A stretch of 64,000 nucleotides of DNA from Chryseobacterium sp. CH25 (GCF_004119455.1 NZ_NRQT01000001.1:1178001-1242000); one strand, 5' to 3'; shown: positions 52,357 through 60,654, counted from the first letter of the stretch. Numbers and translations are program-made. Notes: a model not told the origin generated them from the sequence alone.

Positions 52357-52410
52357 GCGAATATTTTCTTGCGAATAAATCCGTAATTTTGAAGCGAATT
52401 AGAAATTCGC
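52357..52410 (+). promoter_or_regulatory. GCGAAT repeats and promoter of the membrane LytTR gene
   Basis: GCGAAT at 52357, 52371 and 52394, with ATTCGC at 52405; the last two form a hairpin (GCGAATT-AGA-AATTCGC). The -7 box TAATTTTG (52384-52391) lies among them. The ATG is at 52420. The repeats could be the regulator's own binding sites. Confidence 0.5.
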
Positions 52411-52419
52411 TCCTCATTA

Positions 52420-53529
52420 ATGAAAAAGATCAATCTTTATACTATCACTTTTTCCGCCATAAGCATAGTGATCTTGCTTATCAGCTTTTTTTCTTTCCGA
52501 TATTTATATTCTTCTTCTAAAAAAGATGTTTTCAACAGTACTTTTGAGGCAGGAAAAAGAGAAGCTCGTGAAATTGGAAAATTGCTGGAATTACAACTTA
52601 AGCAAGGTCTTTCAGAAGAAACTGTTATTCAGAATCTTCAAAGCAGCATTGTAAATACGGATACACAAAGTGGGTTTATTTGTATGTATAATCAGAAAGG
52701 TATTGAGCTTTGTCATCCCAATCCAGCTTTAGTTGGTAAAAAAGTTGAGATCAACAGCTCAGAATTTATTTTAAATAACAAGCAATTTGATTTTCTGGAG
52801 ATACTACATTCAGGAAAAGCCAGTACGGGAATACATCATTTTAATGAAGCTTCAAACCGTGCTTCAGAAATTGTAAGTTTTTATCCTGTAAAAGGCAGTA
52901 ACTGGATGGTAGCTTCACACGCAAATATTGATGTCATAGAACAGCAGATTTCTGATTTATATTTAACTTTCCTCATTGTATTTTTAATCGCCACTTTATC
53001 AATTCTTGGAATAAGTTTCTTTCTCATTCGAATGATCTATAAAAAATATGAAACTCAGAAAAATGATGAGATTAAAGACCTTAATAATGAAGTGAATACT
53101 TTAACGGCTATCAATACACATCTTCATTTAATTCATGAAAAACATAAAGAAAATAACAATGATCTTTTAAGAGAGGAATCAACGGATAATGTAAAGAAAA
53201 GAATCATTACCTATCATAAAGACGAATTGGTGTCTTTAGAAACCTCGGAAATTGCTTATTTCTTTCTTGAAAATAACATTGTTTACATAAAAACACGGTC
53301 GGGAAGCCAATATTCTGTCAACTCCAGTCTGGATGAACTGATCAAAACCTTAGATCCACAAATGTTTTACAGAGCGAACCGACAGTTTATCATTAATGTA
53401 AATGCCATTAATAACATTCTTGTGTATGGCAAAAATCAATTAAAACTAATGGTAAAACCTGAAAGTGATGAAATGATACTCATCAGCAAGAACAGAGTTT
53501 CAGAATTCAAGAAATGGCTGGAACAATAA
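52420..53529 (+). CDS. Membrane-anchored LytTR regulator with Cache-like sensor
   Basis: 369 residues. Membrane helix 1 (about 9-29), a periplasmic Cache-type sensor (about 30-175; CMYNQKGIELCHPNPALVGK and VKGSNWMVASHANIDVIEQQ fit Cache), membrane helix 2 (about 180-205), a coiled coil, then a LytTR DNA-binding domain (about 270-369; LETSEIAYFFLENNIVYIKTRSG, FYRANRQFIINVNAI). There is no receiver or kinase, so it is a one-component membrane regulator that binds DNA from the inner membrane. It is divergent from the P460-like operon, its most likely target. Confidence 0.9.
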   Translation: MKKINLYTITFSAISIVILLISFFSFRYLYSSSKKDVFNSTFEAGKREAREIGKLLELQLKQGLSEETVIQNLQSSIVNTDTQSGFICMYNQKGIELCHPNPALVGKKVEINSSEFILNNKQFDFLEILHSGKASTGIHHFNEASNRASEIVSFYPVKGSNWMVASHANIDVIEQQISDLYLTFLIVFLIATLSILGISFFLIRMIYKKYETQKNDEIKDLNNEVNTLTAINTHLHLIHEKHKENNNDLLREESTDNVKKRIITYHKDELVSLETSEIAYFFLENNIVYIKTRSGSQYSVNSSLDELIKTLDPQMFYRANRQFIINVNAINNILVYGKNQLKLMVKPESDEMILISKNRVSEFKKWLEQ

Positions 53530-53555
53530 CCATTTTCTATTTATTTCTACAAAAT

Positions 53556-54314
53556 TTAAAGCAATTTATTGATTTTTGCATACGATAAAGCCTCTGCAAT
53601 ATTGCTAACTCCAATTTTTTCGAAAAGTTTTTTGCGGTGAAATTTTACGGTATCTGATGTAATAAAAAGTTTTTCAGCAATTTCGCTGATTGTCAAACCA
53701 CTTGCATAAAGGCTCAGGATTTCATGCTCTCGGGAAGATAATTTTATCCTTGCATCTTTCTCCCATTTATCTGCTGTAAGATCATATCTCCAGATCTCAT
53801 CGGAGCCTTCTTTACTGAGCACCACATTTCCGGAAGAGGTATTATTGGATAATGAAACAGCACACAAAGCCTTCCATACCTGCCCATTTTCTGTAAGGAA
53901 CATAGGAGCAAGCTTATGATTCACAAGGATCATATTCTTTTTACTATTGATAAGATAGAAGTCATAGGAAATGGAATACAGCTTTCTATCTTCTATCGGA
54001 ATTTTATCGTAAAATTTAAATCCTGCTTCATTAATTTTAATCAACATTTCAATATCCTCCGGCTTCACATTCTGAAAATAGAATGCATATCCAAGATCTT
54101 TTACTTCGGCCGAGGTTTTTCCACACAAAAAAAGCGGGTTATCTGATACATATTCAAATCCTTTAGTCTGATAATTGATCACATACAAACTCTGATAGGT
54201 AGTTCTGGCAAGTGCTTTTATAGCCTCAAGATAATCTCCACCCTGACTTAAATCAATGTCAGCATCTTTACTGACTTCATTTTGTTCGTTAAAAAACCTT
54301 TTAATCTGTTCCAT
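53556..54314 (-). CDS. LuxR-type transcriptional regulator with PAS-like sensor
   Basis: 252 residues. The N-terminal two-thirds looks PAS-like (TYQSLYVINYQTKGFEYVSDN, FKFYDKIPIEDRKLYSISYDFYLINSKKNMILVNHKLAP, quoted in part), as in the flavobacterial LuxR proteins without a receiver. The C-terminal GerE helix-turn-helix (about 190-250) is LSSREHEILSLYASGLTISEIAEKL and VKFHRKKLFEKIGVSN. It is a one-component regulator. Two CTACAC palindromes just upstream (54338, 54377) are likely its operators. Confidence 0.9.
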   Translation of the reverse strand: MEQIKRFFNEQNEVSKDADIDLSQGGDYLEAIKALARTTYQSLYVINYQTKGFEYVSDNPLFLCGKTSAEVKDLGYAFYFQNVKPEDIEMLIKINEAGFKFYDKIPIEDRKLYSISYDFYLINSKKNMILVNHKLAPMFLTENGQVWKALCAVSLSNNTSSGNVVLSKEGSDEIWRYDLTADKWEKDARIKLSSREHEILSLYASGLTISEIAEKLFITSDTVKFHRKKLFEKIGVSNIAEALSYAKINKLL

Positions 54315-54337
54315 AGTTTTGAAAAGCTTTTTCGCTA

Positions 54338-54392
54338 CTACACTAAAGTATAGTTTTTAGCTTTCTTCCCACAAATCTACACAAAAGTGTAG
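54338..54392. promoter_or_regulatory. Twin CTACAC palindromes, likely LuxR operators
   Basis: CTACACTAAAGTATAG (54338-54353) and CTACACAAAAGTGTAG (54377-54392), both 16 bp; the second is a perfect 6-bp inverted repeat with a 4-base centre. Their starts are 39 bp apart. They lie between the LuxR gene (start 54314, minus) and the promoter box at 54415 (plus). Confidence 0.6.
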
Positions 54393-54414
54393 CAATTCTC
54401 AAAATGCTGTGATA

Positions 54415-54422
54415 TAGATTTG
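54415..54422 (+). promoter_or_regulatory. -7 promoter box ahead of the small ORF
   Basis: TAGATTTG, an exact TAnnTTTG match, 3 bases before the ATG at 54426 and 12 before that at 54435. No TTG is found at -33. Confidence 0.45.
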
Positions 54423-54425
54423 CAA

Positions 54426-54512
54426 ATGATTTGCATGATTGTATCTTTTTTCAAAAACCCCATCGCCAGAATGGGTATGGAAGAGATAGCACACAAGCAA
54501 TTAGAAAAATAA
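54426..54512 (+). CDS. Candidate small protein of 28 residues
   Basis: It opens MICMIVSFFKNPIARMG and ends AHKQLEK, a hydrophobic start and a charged tail. Either the ATG at 54426 or the in-frame ATG at 54435 could start it. Support: an exact -7 box directly upstream, and a strong plus-strand intrinsic terminator 230 bases downstream with no other plus-strand gene to use it. Codon evidence is too short to judge. It may instead be the start of a small RNA, or the remnant of a longer gene. Function is unknown. Confidence 0.35.
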   Translation: MICMIVSFFKNPIARMGMEEIAHKQLEK

Positions 54513-54741
54513 AACCAACAATGTCATCAATAACCATGATATAGCTGTTGCCGGGATTCGGTCCAAATAAAGTTGATTCGTCAAGTTTTTATCGTAAAAT
54601 AACTCAGACAATGACACCTAATTCAGACTAAATATTAAATAATTGACCGAATTAAAAGCAACACAACACCGATCAGCCTTTTTAAACAGCATAAATCTCT
54701 GCTTACAAACTGATCAACCCACCATATCACTGATTTTTACT
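54513..54741 (+). ncRNA. Possible structured RNA ahead of the orphan terminator
   Basis: The stretch 54671-54715 can form GATCAG/CTGATC (54671-54676, 54710-54715) enclosing AGCA/TGCT (54688-54691, 54700-54703). It lies between the small ORF and the terminator at 54742. It may be the 3' untranslated part of the small-ORF message or a separate small RNA. I see no protein gene in it. Confidence 0.3.
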
Positions 54742-54772
54742 ATTACTGTCCTACAAGGCAGTAATTTTTTTT
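54742..54772 (+). terminator. Orphan plus-strand intrinsic terminator
   Basis: The arms ATTACTG (54742-54748) and CAGTAAT (54759-54765) are extended inward by CCT/AGG, and a run of eight T follows. The nearest annotated plus-strand gene upstream ends at 53529, beyond the minus-strand LuxR gene, so it implies an unannotated transcript. Confidence 0.75.
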
Positions 54773-54806
54773 GATCCTATATTTACCAAATTATTCTTCA
54801 ACCTCC

Positions 54807-54826
54807 AAAAAAGCAATTCAATTGCT
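54807..54826 (-). terminator. Terminator of the hypothetical membrane protein gene
   Basis: The arms AGCAAT (54812-54817) and ATTGCT (54821-54826), followed on the minus strand by six T. It lies 18 bases after the stop at 54844. Confidence 0.75.
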
Positions 54827-54843
54827 GATTGAATCAGTAATTA

Positions 54844-55278
54844 TTACTTATCAATCTGTTTGCCGTAAAGCCTGTTAAATCTGGAATAATAAAATACCCA
54901 AAAGGCAAGCCATGGAAAGTTGGCTATCAGAAAAAACAAAATGTCCTCTCCATTGATCGTTTGGCCTTCCGTAATCATAAAGAAATAATAGATAATGAAA
55001 ATAATCGGAAGTAAGAACCAGCAAAACATTATTTTTATTTTACTCTGAAACGATCCTAGAAGTGAAAGCAAGCTACTGAATGAAGATATACTCAAAAGCA
55101 AAAGCCAGATAATCACAAGCCCATAAGCCAAACCACTCATATCACAATTTCTTGGACGTTCAGCCACCACCGGTTTGGTCAGACTCATAAACACAATGAG
55201 AAAAAAAGAGGAAACAACCGTTGAGAAAAACCAGGTTTTCAGTATTGATAATAATATGGACTTCTTTTTTGACATCAA
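54844..55278 (-). CDS. Hypothetical membrane protein
   Basis: 144 residues with four hydrophobic segments (WFFSTVVSSFFLIVFMSL, GLVIIWLLLLSISSFSSLLSLL, IMFCWFLLPIIFIIYYFFMI, ILFFLIANFPWLAFWVFYY, each given in part) and short charged loops such as KPVVAERPRNCDMSG. An inner-membrane protein of a family I do not recognise. It is divergent from the membrane-bound AraC regulator gene at 55419, with a 140-base shared promoter region, and closed by its own terminator. Confidence 0.7.
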   Translation of the reverse strand: MMSKKKSILLSILKTWFFSTVVSSFFLIVFMSLTKPVVAERPRNCDMSGLAYGLVIIWLLLLSISSFSSLLSLLGSFQSKIKIMFCWFLLPIIFIIYYFFMITEGQTINGEDILFFLIANFPWLAFWVFYYSRFNRLYGKQIDK

Positions 55279-55393
55279 AATCTGCTTTAATAGCTAAAGT
55301 AGTAATAAGAATTCAATTTTACAAAATCTACCAACGTATCTATTCTAACTGATATTTAATAATTTGTTAAAGATACTCTACTCATATTATCTA

Positions 55394-55401
55394 TAATTTT
55401 G
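55394..55401 (+). promoter_or_regulatory. -7 promoter box of the AraC-type gene
   Basis: TAATTTTG, an exact TAnnTTTG match, 17 bases before the ATG at 55419. Confidence 0.65.
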
Positions 55402-55418
55402 GCAAAATATCAGTTATC

Positions 55419-56555
55419 ATGTTATACATCATTATGGTAGTTGTACTACAGGCACTTATCACCCTCACTCTATTACTTTCCCTCATCAAAAACAGAGAAT
55501 CTGTTCTGAATATGCTGTTATTGTACATTGGAGTGGTTGCATTGGATATGGGATACGAATATTTCATTATTCAAAGATTTGGTTATGAATCTGTTCTGTA
55601 TGAAATTCCGGGAAGTCTCCGCATTTTCAAAGGTCTTATTTTCTTATCTATTACAGCCTGTTTAATTCATGCAAAATGGGGAGACAAACTTAAATACCTG
55701 ATCTTTCCACTCACATTAGTGGTTATTCACCATGCTGTTGCTCTTACAGCAAAAATCTTTGATCTGTCCTGGGCAGACATTGCTATCAGGTCTTATCAGG
55801 CTTATTTCACTTATTACAGTCATTATTGGGTGGCATGTCTCCTTATCTGTATTTATTTTCTGACAAAATACCGTAAAAATATTAACCACCCTGTGGCCGG
55901 TAATTTCCGTTACCTGGTTTGTTATGTATTAATTGGAGTGTTGGTATTTTGGACCGTTTATCAATTGGGATGGAATACCCTGATCTATCAGAAAATCTAC
56001 AGTCTTCTATTCCTCTTCCAGTTCGGATGGATTCTGTACGTTTATATTTTAACGTACCAGCACAGGCTCCAGGAACAGCAGAATACTTCTCATTTTTCAG
56101 TTCCTAAAGATACATATCAGTATAAAGATCTTTCAAAAATAGATTTTGATACGGTACAAAGTGCCATTGTCTCTTTTTATAAGGAAAGTCATATTTATCT
56201 GGATGAAGAGTTTACTCTGGATCAGCTTTCCAGCCATTTAAGAATAAGCAAATCCGATTTAAGCATTACCTTCAACAAGTACCTCAACACCAATTTCCAC
56301 GAATATACCAACAGAAACCGCATTCAGCATTTTAAACAAATCTTGTCAGAGGATCCTTCCGCCAGTGTTATTGATCTTGCTTTTCAATGTGGTTTTAAAT
56401 CCAAATCTACTTTTTATAAATATTTCAAAAGGAATTTGACTGTCTTCCATCTCAGCTTGTTCACTAAGTTACAATTATTTAACATTAGTAATTTATTGAT
56501 TTTCAAAACAGTTCACTTCGAACTCAATAGAAACAGTAGTATAAAATTTAAATGA
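55419..56555 (+). CDS. Membrane-bound AraC-family regulator, C-terminus probably frameshifted
   Basis: 378 residues as read. The N-terminal half has about six membrane segments (for example LQALITLTLLLSLI and GVLVFWTVYQLGW); the C-terminal half is an AraC domain with LDQLSSHLRISKSDLSITFNKYL and VIDLAFQCGFKSKSTFYKYFK. After FYKYFK the protein turns into an odd 43-residue tail. One extra base in the A-run at 56427-56430 would give FKKEFDCLPSQLVH and a stop at 56465-56467, a normal AraC ending. So the true gene probably ends at 56467. It likely controls the TonB receptor operon downstream. Confidence 0.85.
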   Translation: MLYIIMVVVLQALITLTLLLSLIKNRESVLNMLLLYIGVVALDMGYEYFIIQRFGYESVLYEIPGSLRIFKGLIFLSITACLIHAKWGDKLKYLIFPLTLVVIHHAVALTAKIFDLSWADIAIRSYQAYFTYYSHYWVACLLICIYFLTKYRKNINHPVAGNFRYLVCYVLIGVLVFWTVYQLGWNTLIYQKIYSLLFLFQFGWILYVYILTYQHRLQEQQNTSHFSVPKDTYQYKDLSKIDFDTVQSAIVSFYKESHIYLDEEFTLDQLSSHLRISKSDLSITFNKYLNTNFHEYTNRNRIQHFKQILSEDPSASVIDLAFQCGFKSKSTFYKYFKRNLTVFHLSLFTKLQLFNISNLLIFKTVHFELNRNSSIKFK

Positions 56556-56602
56556 ACTAAAACTTTTTAACGAGCTGACATCTTTGCAAAAAATTCACTA
56601 AG

Positions 56603-59449
56603 ATGTCACGAGAAAGTCTTTTTTTAACAAAAGCAGCATTTTTTCTTTTAGGCTCTTTGGCCTTTGCACAGACCTCGGTTCACGGAACCGTAGTAGATAA
56701 TCAGGGAAACCTACCCAACGCCCTGATATATCTTGAAAACAGTGGACAAAAGGTTACCTCCAATACCGATGGTTCCTTTGTTCTGAATAATGTTAATGAT
56801 GGCAGTTACAAACTTGTTGTAGAATATAAGGGATATGATACTGTTTACATTCCTTTCAACGTAACAGACAAAAAGGAAGTAGATCTTGGACTGGTTAAAT
56901 TCGGAGCTAAACCGAAGGAAAACAGTATTCAGGAAGTGGTGGTTACCAGTGTTTACAAAGCTTCGCAGGCCAGAGCCATTACCATGAAGAAAAACTCCAA
57001 TACCATCACAGAAGTGCTCTCTGCGGATGCCATTGGAAAGCTACCGGACCGCAACGCCGCAGATGCTGTACAACGAATGCAGGGAGTATCTATTGAACGT
57101 GATATGGGAGAAGGACGTTTTGTTGCTGTAAGAGGAACTCCTGTACAATGGACTGCTTCTACTTTAAATGGCAACAGAATGCCCAGTGCAAGCGGTGACA
57201 ATGCTAACCGTGGAGTTCAGATGGATATTTTCCCTTCGGAACTTATACAGAATGTCCGTTTATCCAAAGCCTTAACACCTGATCTGGATGGCGATGCTAT
57301 TGGTGGAAATGTAGATTTCATTACCAAAACTTCTCCGAATAAGGAAACTTTAGCCATTAGTATGTCTTCCGGATATGTTAATATGTCTAAATCCCCAACG
57401 TATAATTCATCCATTGTTTATGGAAATAAGATTACTGATAAACTGAAATTTATTTCTTCCGCAGTAATCTGGGAACGTTCTACGGCCATCGATCAGATGA
57501 GAAATATTTTCAATTACGGACTGAAAGATAAAACAGCCTCCTACTCTATTAATCAGCTACAGCTTAGAGATTATCTAGCCAACCGAAGAACACTTGGGTT
57601 TAATCTGGGTCTGGATTATGAGATCAACAGCAGGAATAAATTATATTTTAAAGGCTTGTACAGCCAATACAAAGACGGGCAATCTGTAAGGGAAACCTAT
57701 TTTAATTTTGACAATAAAAATGTAACGCTTCAAGCCCGCCATGCAGATTATCTCACAGACCTTTATTCTATGCAGCTGGGTGGAAACCATCAGGTAGGAC
57801 AGCGTTTGGAAGTAAACTGGTCATTATCCAAAGCCCGTTCAGAGTTTAAATTTGATTCTCCGAAAAATCTTGATCAAAATGAAAGAGGGTATCCTATGGT
57901 TAATTTTGTACAGCCCATGACCTATGGAAATCTTTCCGCGGACGGAAGAAAATATATGACAATGGATGCTCCTGATGGCATTGGTGATACCGGAAATTAT
58001 ACTTTACCCTATAATCAGCAAGCTATTGCAGCAGATAAACTGAAATTAAACCAAATCATCCTCAGCCAAAATCATAACAGTGAAACAGATCTTAGAGGGC
58101 AGATTGATCTAAAGTATAAAATGTCTGATCGTTTTGAACTTAAATTTGGAACGAAATATAATAATAAAAACAAAAATGTCGACAGTTCTTTACTGGTATG
58201 GATACCCAAATCTTCTCTTGGTATACCCGGAGCTCCCGTAACCTATCTGAGTCAACTTGAACGTGAAGCTTTCCCATACAGAGGCGGTTTTATGAACCCT
58301 TTTGGAAACCCTTATAATTCAGTGATCATCAATCAGATTACCAACGGACAGATCGATCAGATGTACAATCCAGGTATACAGAATAGCTTAGGACTGATGC
58401 AGGTAAGCAATAAAGACAGCAGCTCCAATATCACAAGCTCTTACCGCGGAACTGAAAATGTATGGGCAGCTTATATGATGGGAACCTGGAAAGTGACTGA
58501 CCAGCTTCAGGTATTGGGTGGTTTCAGAAATGAATATAACGACATTACCTTCTGGGGTAAAAAAGTGGTTTCAGACAAGGATAATAAAACGGAAGATATT
58601 AAAGACAATAAAACCTATAATGTTGTGCTTCCTATGGTCAATCTGAAATGGAATATCAGTAACGACCGTATTTTAAGACTTGCCTATACCCGTTCTTTTG
58701 CAAGACCTGATTTCAATGATCTGAACCCGGGAACCATTGTCAATGATATCACCAATACCATTACTCAGGGAAATACCAAACTGGATCCTACGTTTTCCAA
58801 CAATTTTGATCTTATGTTTGAAAACTACTTTGGAAAGCTGGATCTGATTACCGCCGGAGTATTTTACAAAGACATCACCAATCTTATTTATAAAGATCAG
58901 TCGGTGACAGATATTGGTGGTAGAACGTATACTTTCACTGCTCCTAAGAATCTAGAAGGAGCAAAATTATTCGGTTTTGAATTCGGGATTTCCAAGCGTT
59001 TTGAAAACCTTCCTGGATTCTTAAAAAACTTAGGATTTGAAGGGAATTATACCTACATCTCTTCCAAAATGAATATGCCGATCTATGAGAACGGACAACA
59101 AACAGGAACGATGTCGACCACCATTCCTAATCAGGCTAAGCATATTTTCAATACGATCCTGTTTTATGAAACCAGTAAACTGATGCTTCGGGTTGCCGGA
59201 AACTACAAAGGGAATTATGTGAGTGAAATCAGAGCTGCTGCAGGGGCAGATCATTATCAATATTTTGATAAAAACTTTACAGTGGATCTTTCTACTTCCT
59301 ACAGCATTTCAAAGAATGTCCGACTATTTTTAGAACTCAACAATATTTTCAATGAACCCAACCGCTACTATATGGGCACTAAAGACCGTGTAGAGAATAT
59401 TTCCTACTCAGGGATACGTGGACAAATGGGTTTCACCTACAACTTTTAA
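56603..59449 (+). CDS. TonB-dependent outer-membrane receptor
   Basis: 948 residues. A signal peptide (AAFFLLGSLAFAQ) is followed by a carboxypeptidase-regulatory-like domain (about 25-105; SVHGTVVDNQGNLPNALIYL), the plug (about 110-240; LSADAIGKLPDRNAADAVQRMQGVSIER in part, FVAVRGTPVQWTASTLNG) and a 22-strand barrel ending in FTYNF. The plug style is that of the Xanthomonas/Caulobacter-type receptors (TIGR01782-like) often used for carbohydrates. The ligand is unknown. The PI-PLC gene follows after 19 bases, so the two are an operon. A near-consensus CATCTTTG box lies 16 bases upstream. Confidence 0.95.
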   Translation: MSRESLFLTKAAFFLLGSLAFAQTSVHGTVVDNQGNLPNALIYLENSGQKVTSNTDGSFVLNNVNDGSYKLVVEYKGYDTVYIPFNVTDKKEVDLGLVKFGAKPKENSIQEVVVTSVYKASQARAITMKKNSNTITEVLSADAIGKLPDRNAADAVQRMQGVSIERDMGEGRFVAVRGTPVQWTASTLNGNRMPSASGDNANRGVQMDIFPSELIQNVRLSKALTPDLDGDAIGGNVDFITKTSPNKETLAISMSSGYVNMSKSPTYNSSIVYGNKITDKLKFISSAVIWERSTAIDQMRNIFNYGLKDKTASYSINQLQLRDYLANRRTLGFNLGLDYEINSRNKLYFKGLYSQYKDGQSVRETYFNFDNKNVTLQARHADYLTDLYSMQLGGNHQVGQRLEVNWSLSKARSEFKFDSPKNLDQNERGYPMVNFVQPMTYGNLSADGRKYMTMDAPDGIGDTGNYTLPYNQQAIAADKLKLNQIILSQNHNSETDLRGQIDLKYKMSDRFELKFGTKYNNKNKNVDSSLLVWIPKSSLGIPGAPVTYLSQLEREAFPYRGGFMNPFGNPYNSVIINQITNGQIDQMYNPGIQNSLGLMQVSNKDSSSNITSSYRGTENVWAAYMMGTWKVTDQLQVLGGFRNEYNDITFWGKKVVSDKDNKTEDIKDNKTYNVVLPMVNLKWNISNDRILRLAYTRSFARPDFNDLNPGTIVNDITNTITQGNTKLDPTFSNNFDLMFENYFGKLDLITAGVFYKDITNLIYKDQSVTDIGGRTYTFTAPKNLEGAKLFGFEFGISKRFENLPGFLKNLGFEGNYTYISSKMNMPIYENGQQTGTMSTTIPNQAKHIFNTILFYETSKLMLRVAGNYKGNYVSEIRAAAGADHYQYFDKNFTVDLSTSYSISKNVRLFLELNNIFNEPNRYYMGTKDRVENISYSGIRGQMGFTYNF

Positions 59450-59468
59450 TCAAAAATATTATTCATCA

Positions 59469-60650
59469 ATGAAAAAGTATATATACGGAGCTGCATTTTG
59501 TATGGCAGCGTTATTACAGGCACAGAATCAATGTAAGAACCCAAAGATTAATCAGCTTCAGATTGTTGGCACCCATAATTCATACGCACAGCCGGTAGAT
59601 CCCAAAGTTTTGGATATGGTTACTCCCATCATTAAAGGAATGATGCAGAAGTACGACGGCATGATGTCTGAAGAGCAGAAAGCGAAATTCAAGGAATACC
59701 ACCCTAATGGCATGGATTTGAAAGAGGGATTAAACTACAACCATCCTGATTTCACAGAACAGCTTAACGCCAATCTCCGAGGTCTGGAAATAGATGTTTA
59801 TTATGATCCGGAAGGCAACCGATTCAGCCATCCTGCGGCCTATGAAGCTTTAAAAACAAAAGGAATAACGGATTTAGCTCCTTTTAACACGAAAGGATTA
59901 GATCAGCCAGGATTTAAAGTATTGCATATGGCAGATATTGATTTCAGAACCCACTATCCTACTTTGAAAGATGCGCTTACAAGCCTTAAAATATGGTCGG
60001 ACCAACATCCCGGGCACACTCCTGTTTTTATGATGATCGAAGCGAAAGATTCCGGATTTCCTATTCTTGAAAACAGTACAAAGGTCTTAGCATTTGATAA
60101 AAAAGCTTACGATGATCTGGATGCCGAAATCGTAAAATACCTGGGAAAAGACAAAATCATCACTCCAAAAGAAGTGCAGGGAAAATACAGCACATTAAAA
60201 GAAGCCGTGACTCATAACAACTGGCCAACACTGAATGACAGTAAAGGAAAATTCATTTTCATGCTGTTACCGGGAAGTGCAGGAACTCTCTCTTCTAAAA
60301 ACAATCCTTATCTTATTAATGGATCTCTGAAAGAAAGAATTATGTTTCTGAACAGTGAACCTGAAGATTCTTTCGCAGGATTTATTTTAAGAGACAATGC
60401 CATTGTAAGGCAAAAAGAAATTCAGAATCTGGTAAAGCAGGGCTATATGGTAAGAACGAGATCAGATATTGAAACCTATGAAGCCAAGGTGAATGATTTC
60501 ACCCGTTCCAAAGCAGCCTTCAGCAGCGGTGCTCAGGTTGTCTCCACCGATTTTTTCCGCTCGGGAAATACGTATGGTACTCCTTATTTTGTACAGCCAC
60601 CACAGGGGAAAGATTATCTTAATAATCCTATCAATACTTCATGTAAATAA
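59469..60650 (+). CDS. Secreted phosphatidylinositol-specific phospholipase C-like protein
   Basis: 393 residues from the ATG at 59469; the frame is open to 59418 within the receptor gene. A signal peptide (AAFCMAALLQAQ) is followed by a PLC-type TIM barrel: LQIVGTHNSYAQ with catalytic His36, LRGLEIDVYYDPEGNRFSHPA, PVFMMIEAKDSG and KFIFMLLPG. This matches the Ca2+-dependent phosphoinositide phospholipase C group of bacteria. It may release inositol phosphate or diacylglycerol outside the inner membrane. It shares a transcript with the TonB receptor, so uptake of a lipid-derived product is plausible. Confidence 0.9.
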   Translation: MKKYIYGAAFCMAALLQAQNQCKNPKINQLQIVGTHNSYAQPVDPKVLDMVTPIIKGMMQKYDGMMSEEQKAKFKEYHPNGMDLKEGLNYNHPDFTEQLNANLRGLEIDVYYDPEGNRFSHPAAYEALKTKGITDLAPFNTKGLDQPGFKVLHMADIDFRTHYPTLKDALTSLKIWSDQHPGHTPVFMMIEAKDSGFPILENSTKVLAFDKKAYDDLDAEIVKYLGKDKIITPKEVQGKYSTLKEAVTHNNWPTLNDSKGKFIFMLLPGSAGTLSSKNNPYLINGSLKERIMFLNSEPEDSFAGFILRDNAIVRQKEIQNLVKQGYMVRTRSDIETYEAKVNDFTRSKAAFSSGAQVVSTDFFRSGNTYGTPYFVQPPQGKDYLNNPINTSCK

Positions 60651-60654
60651 TTAA

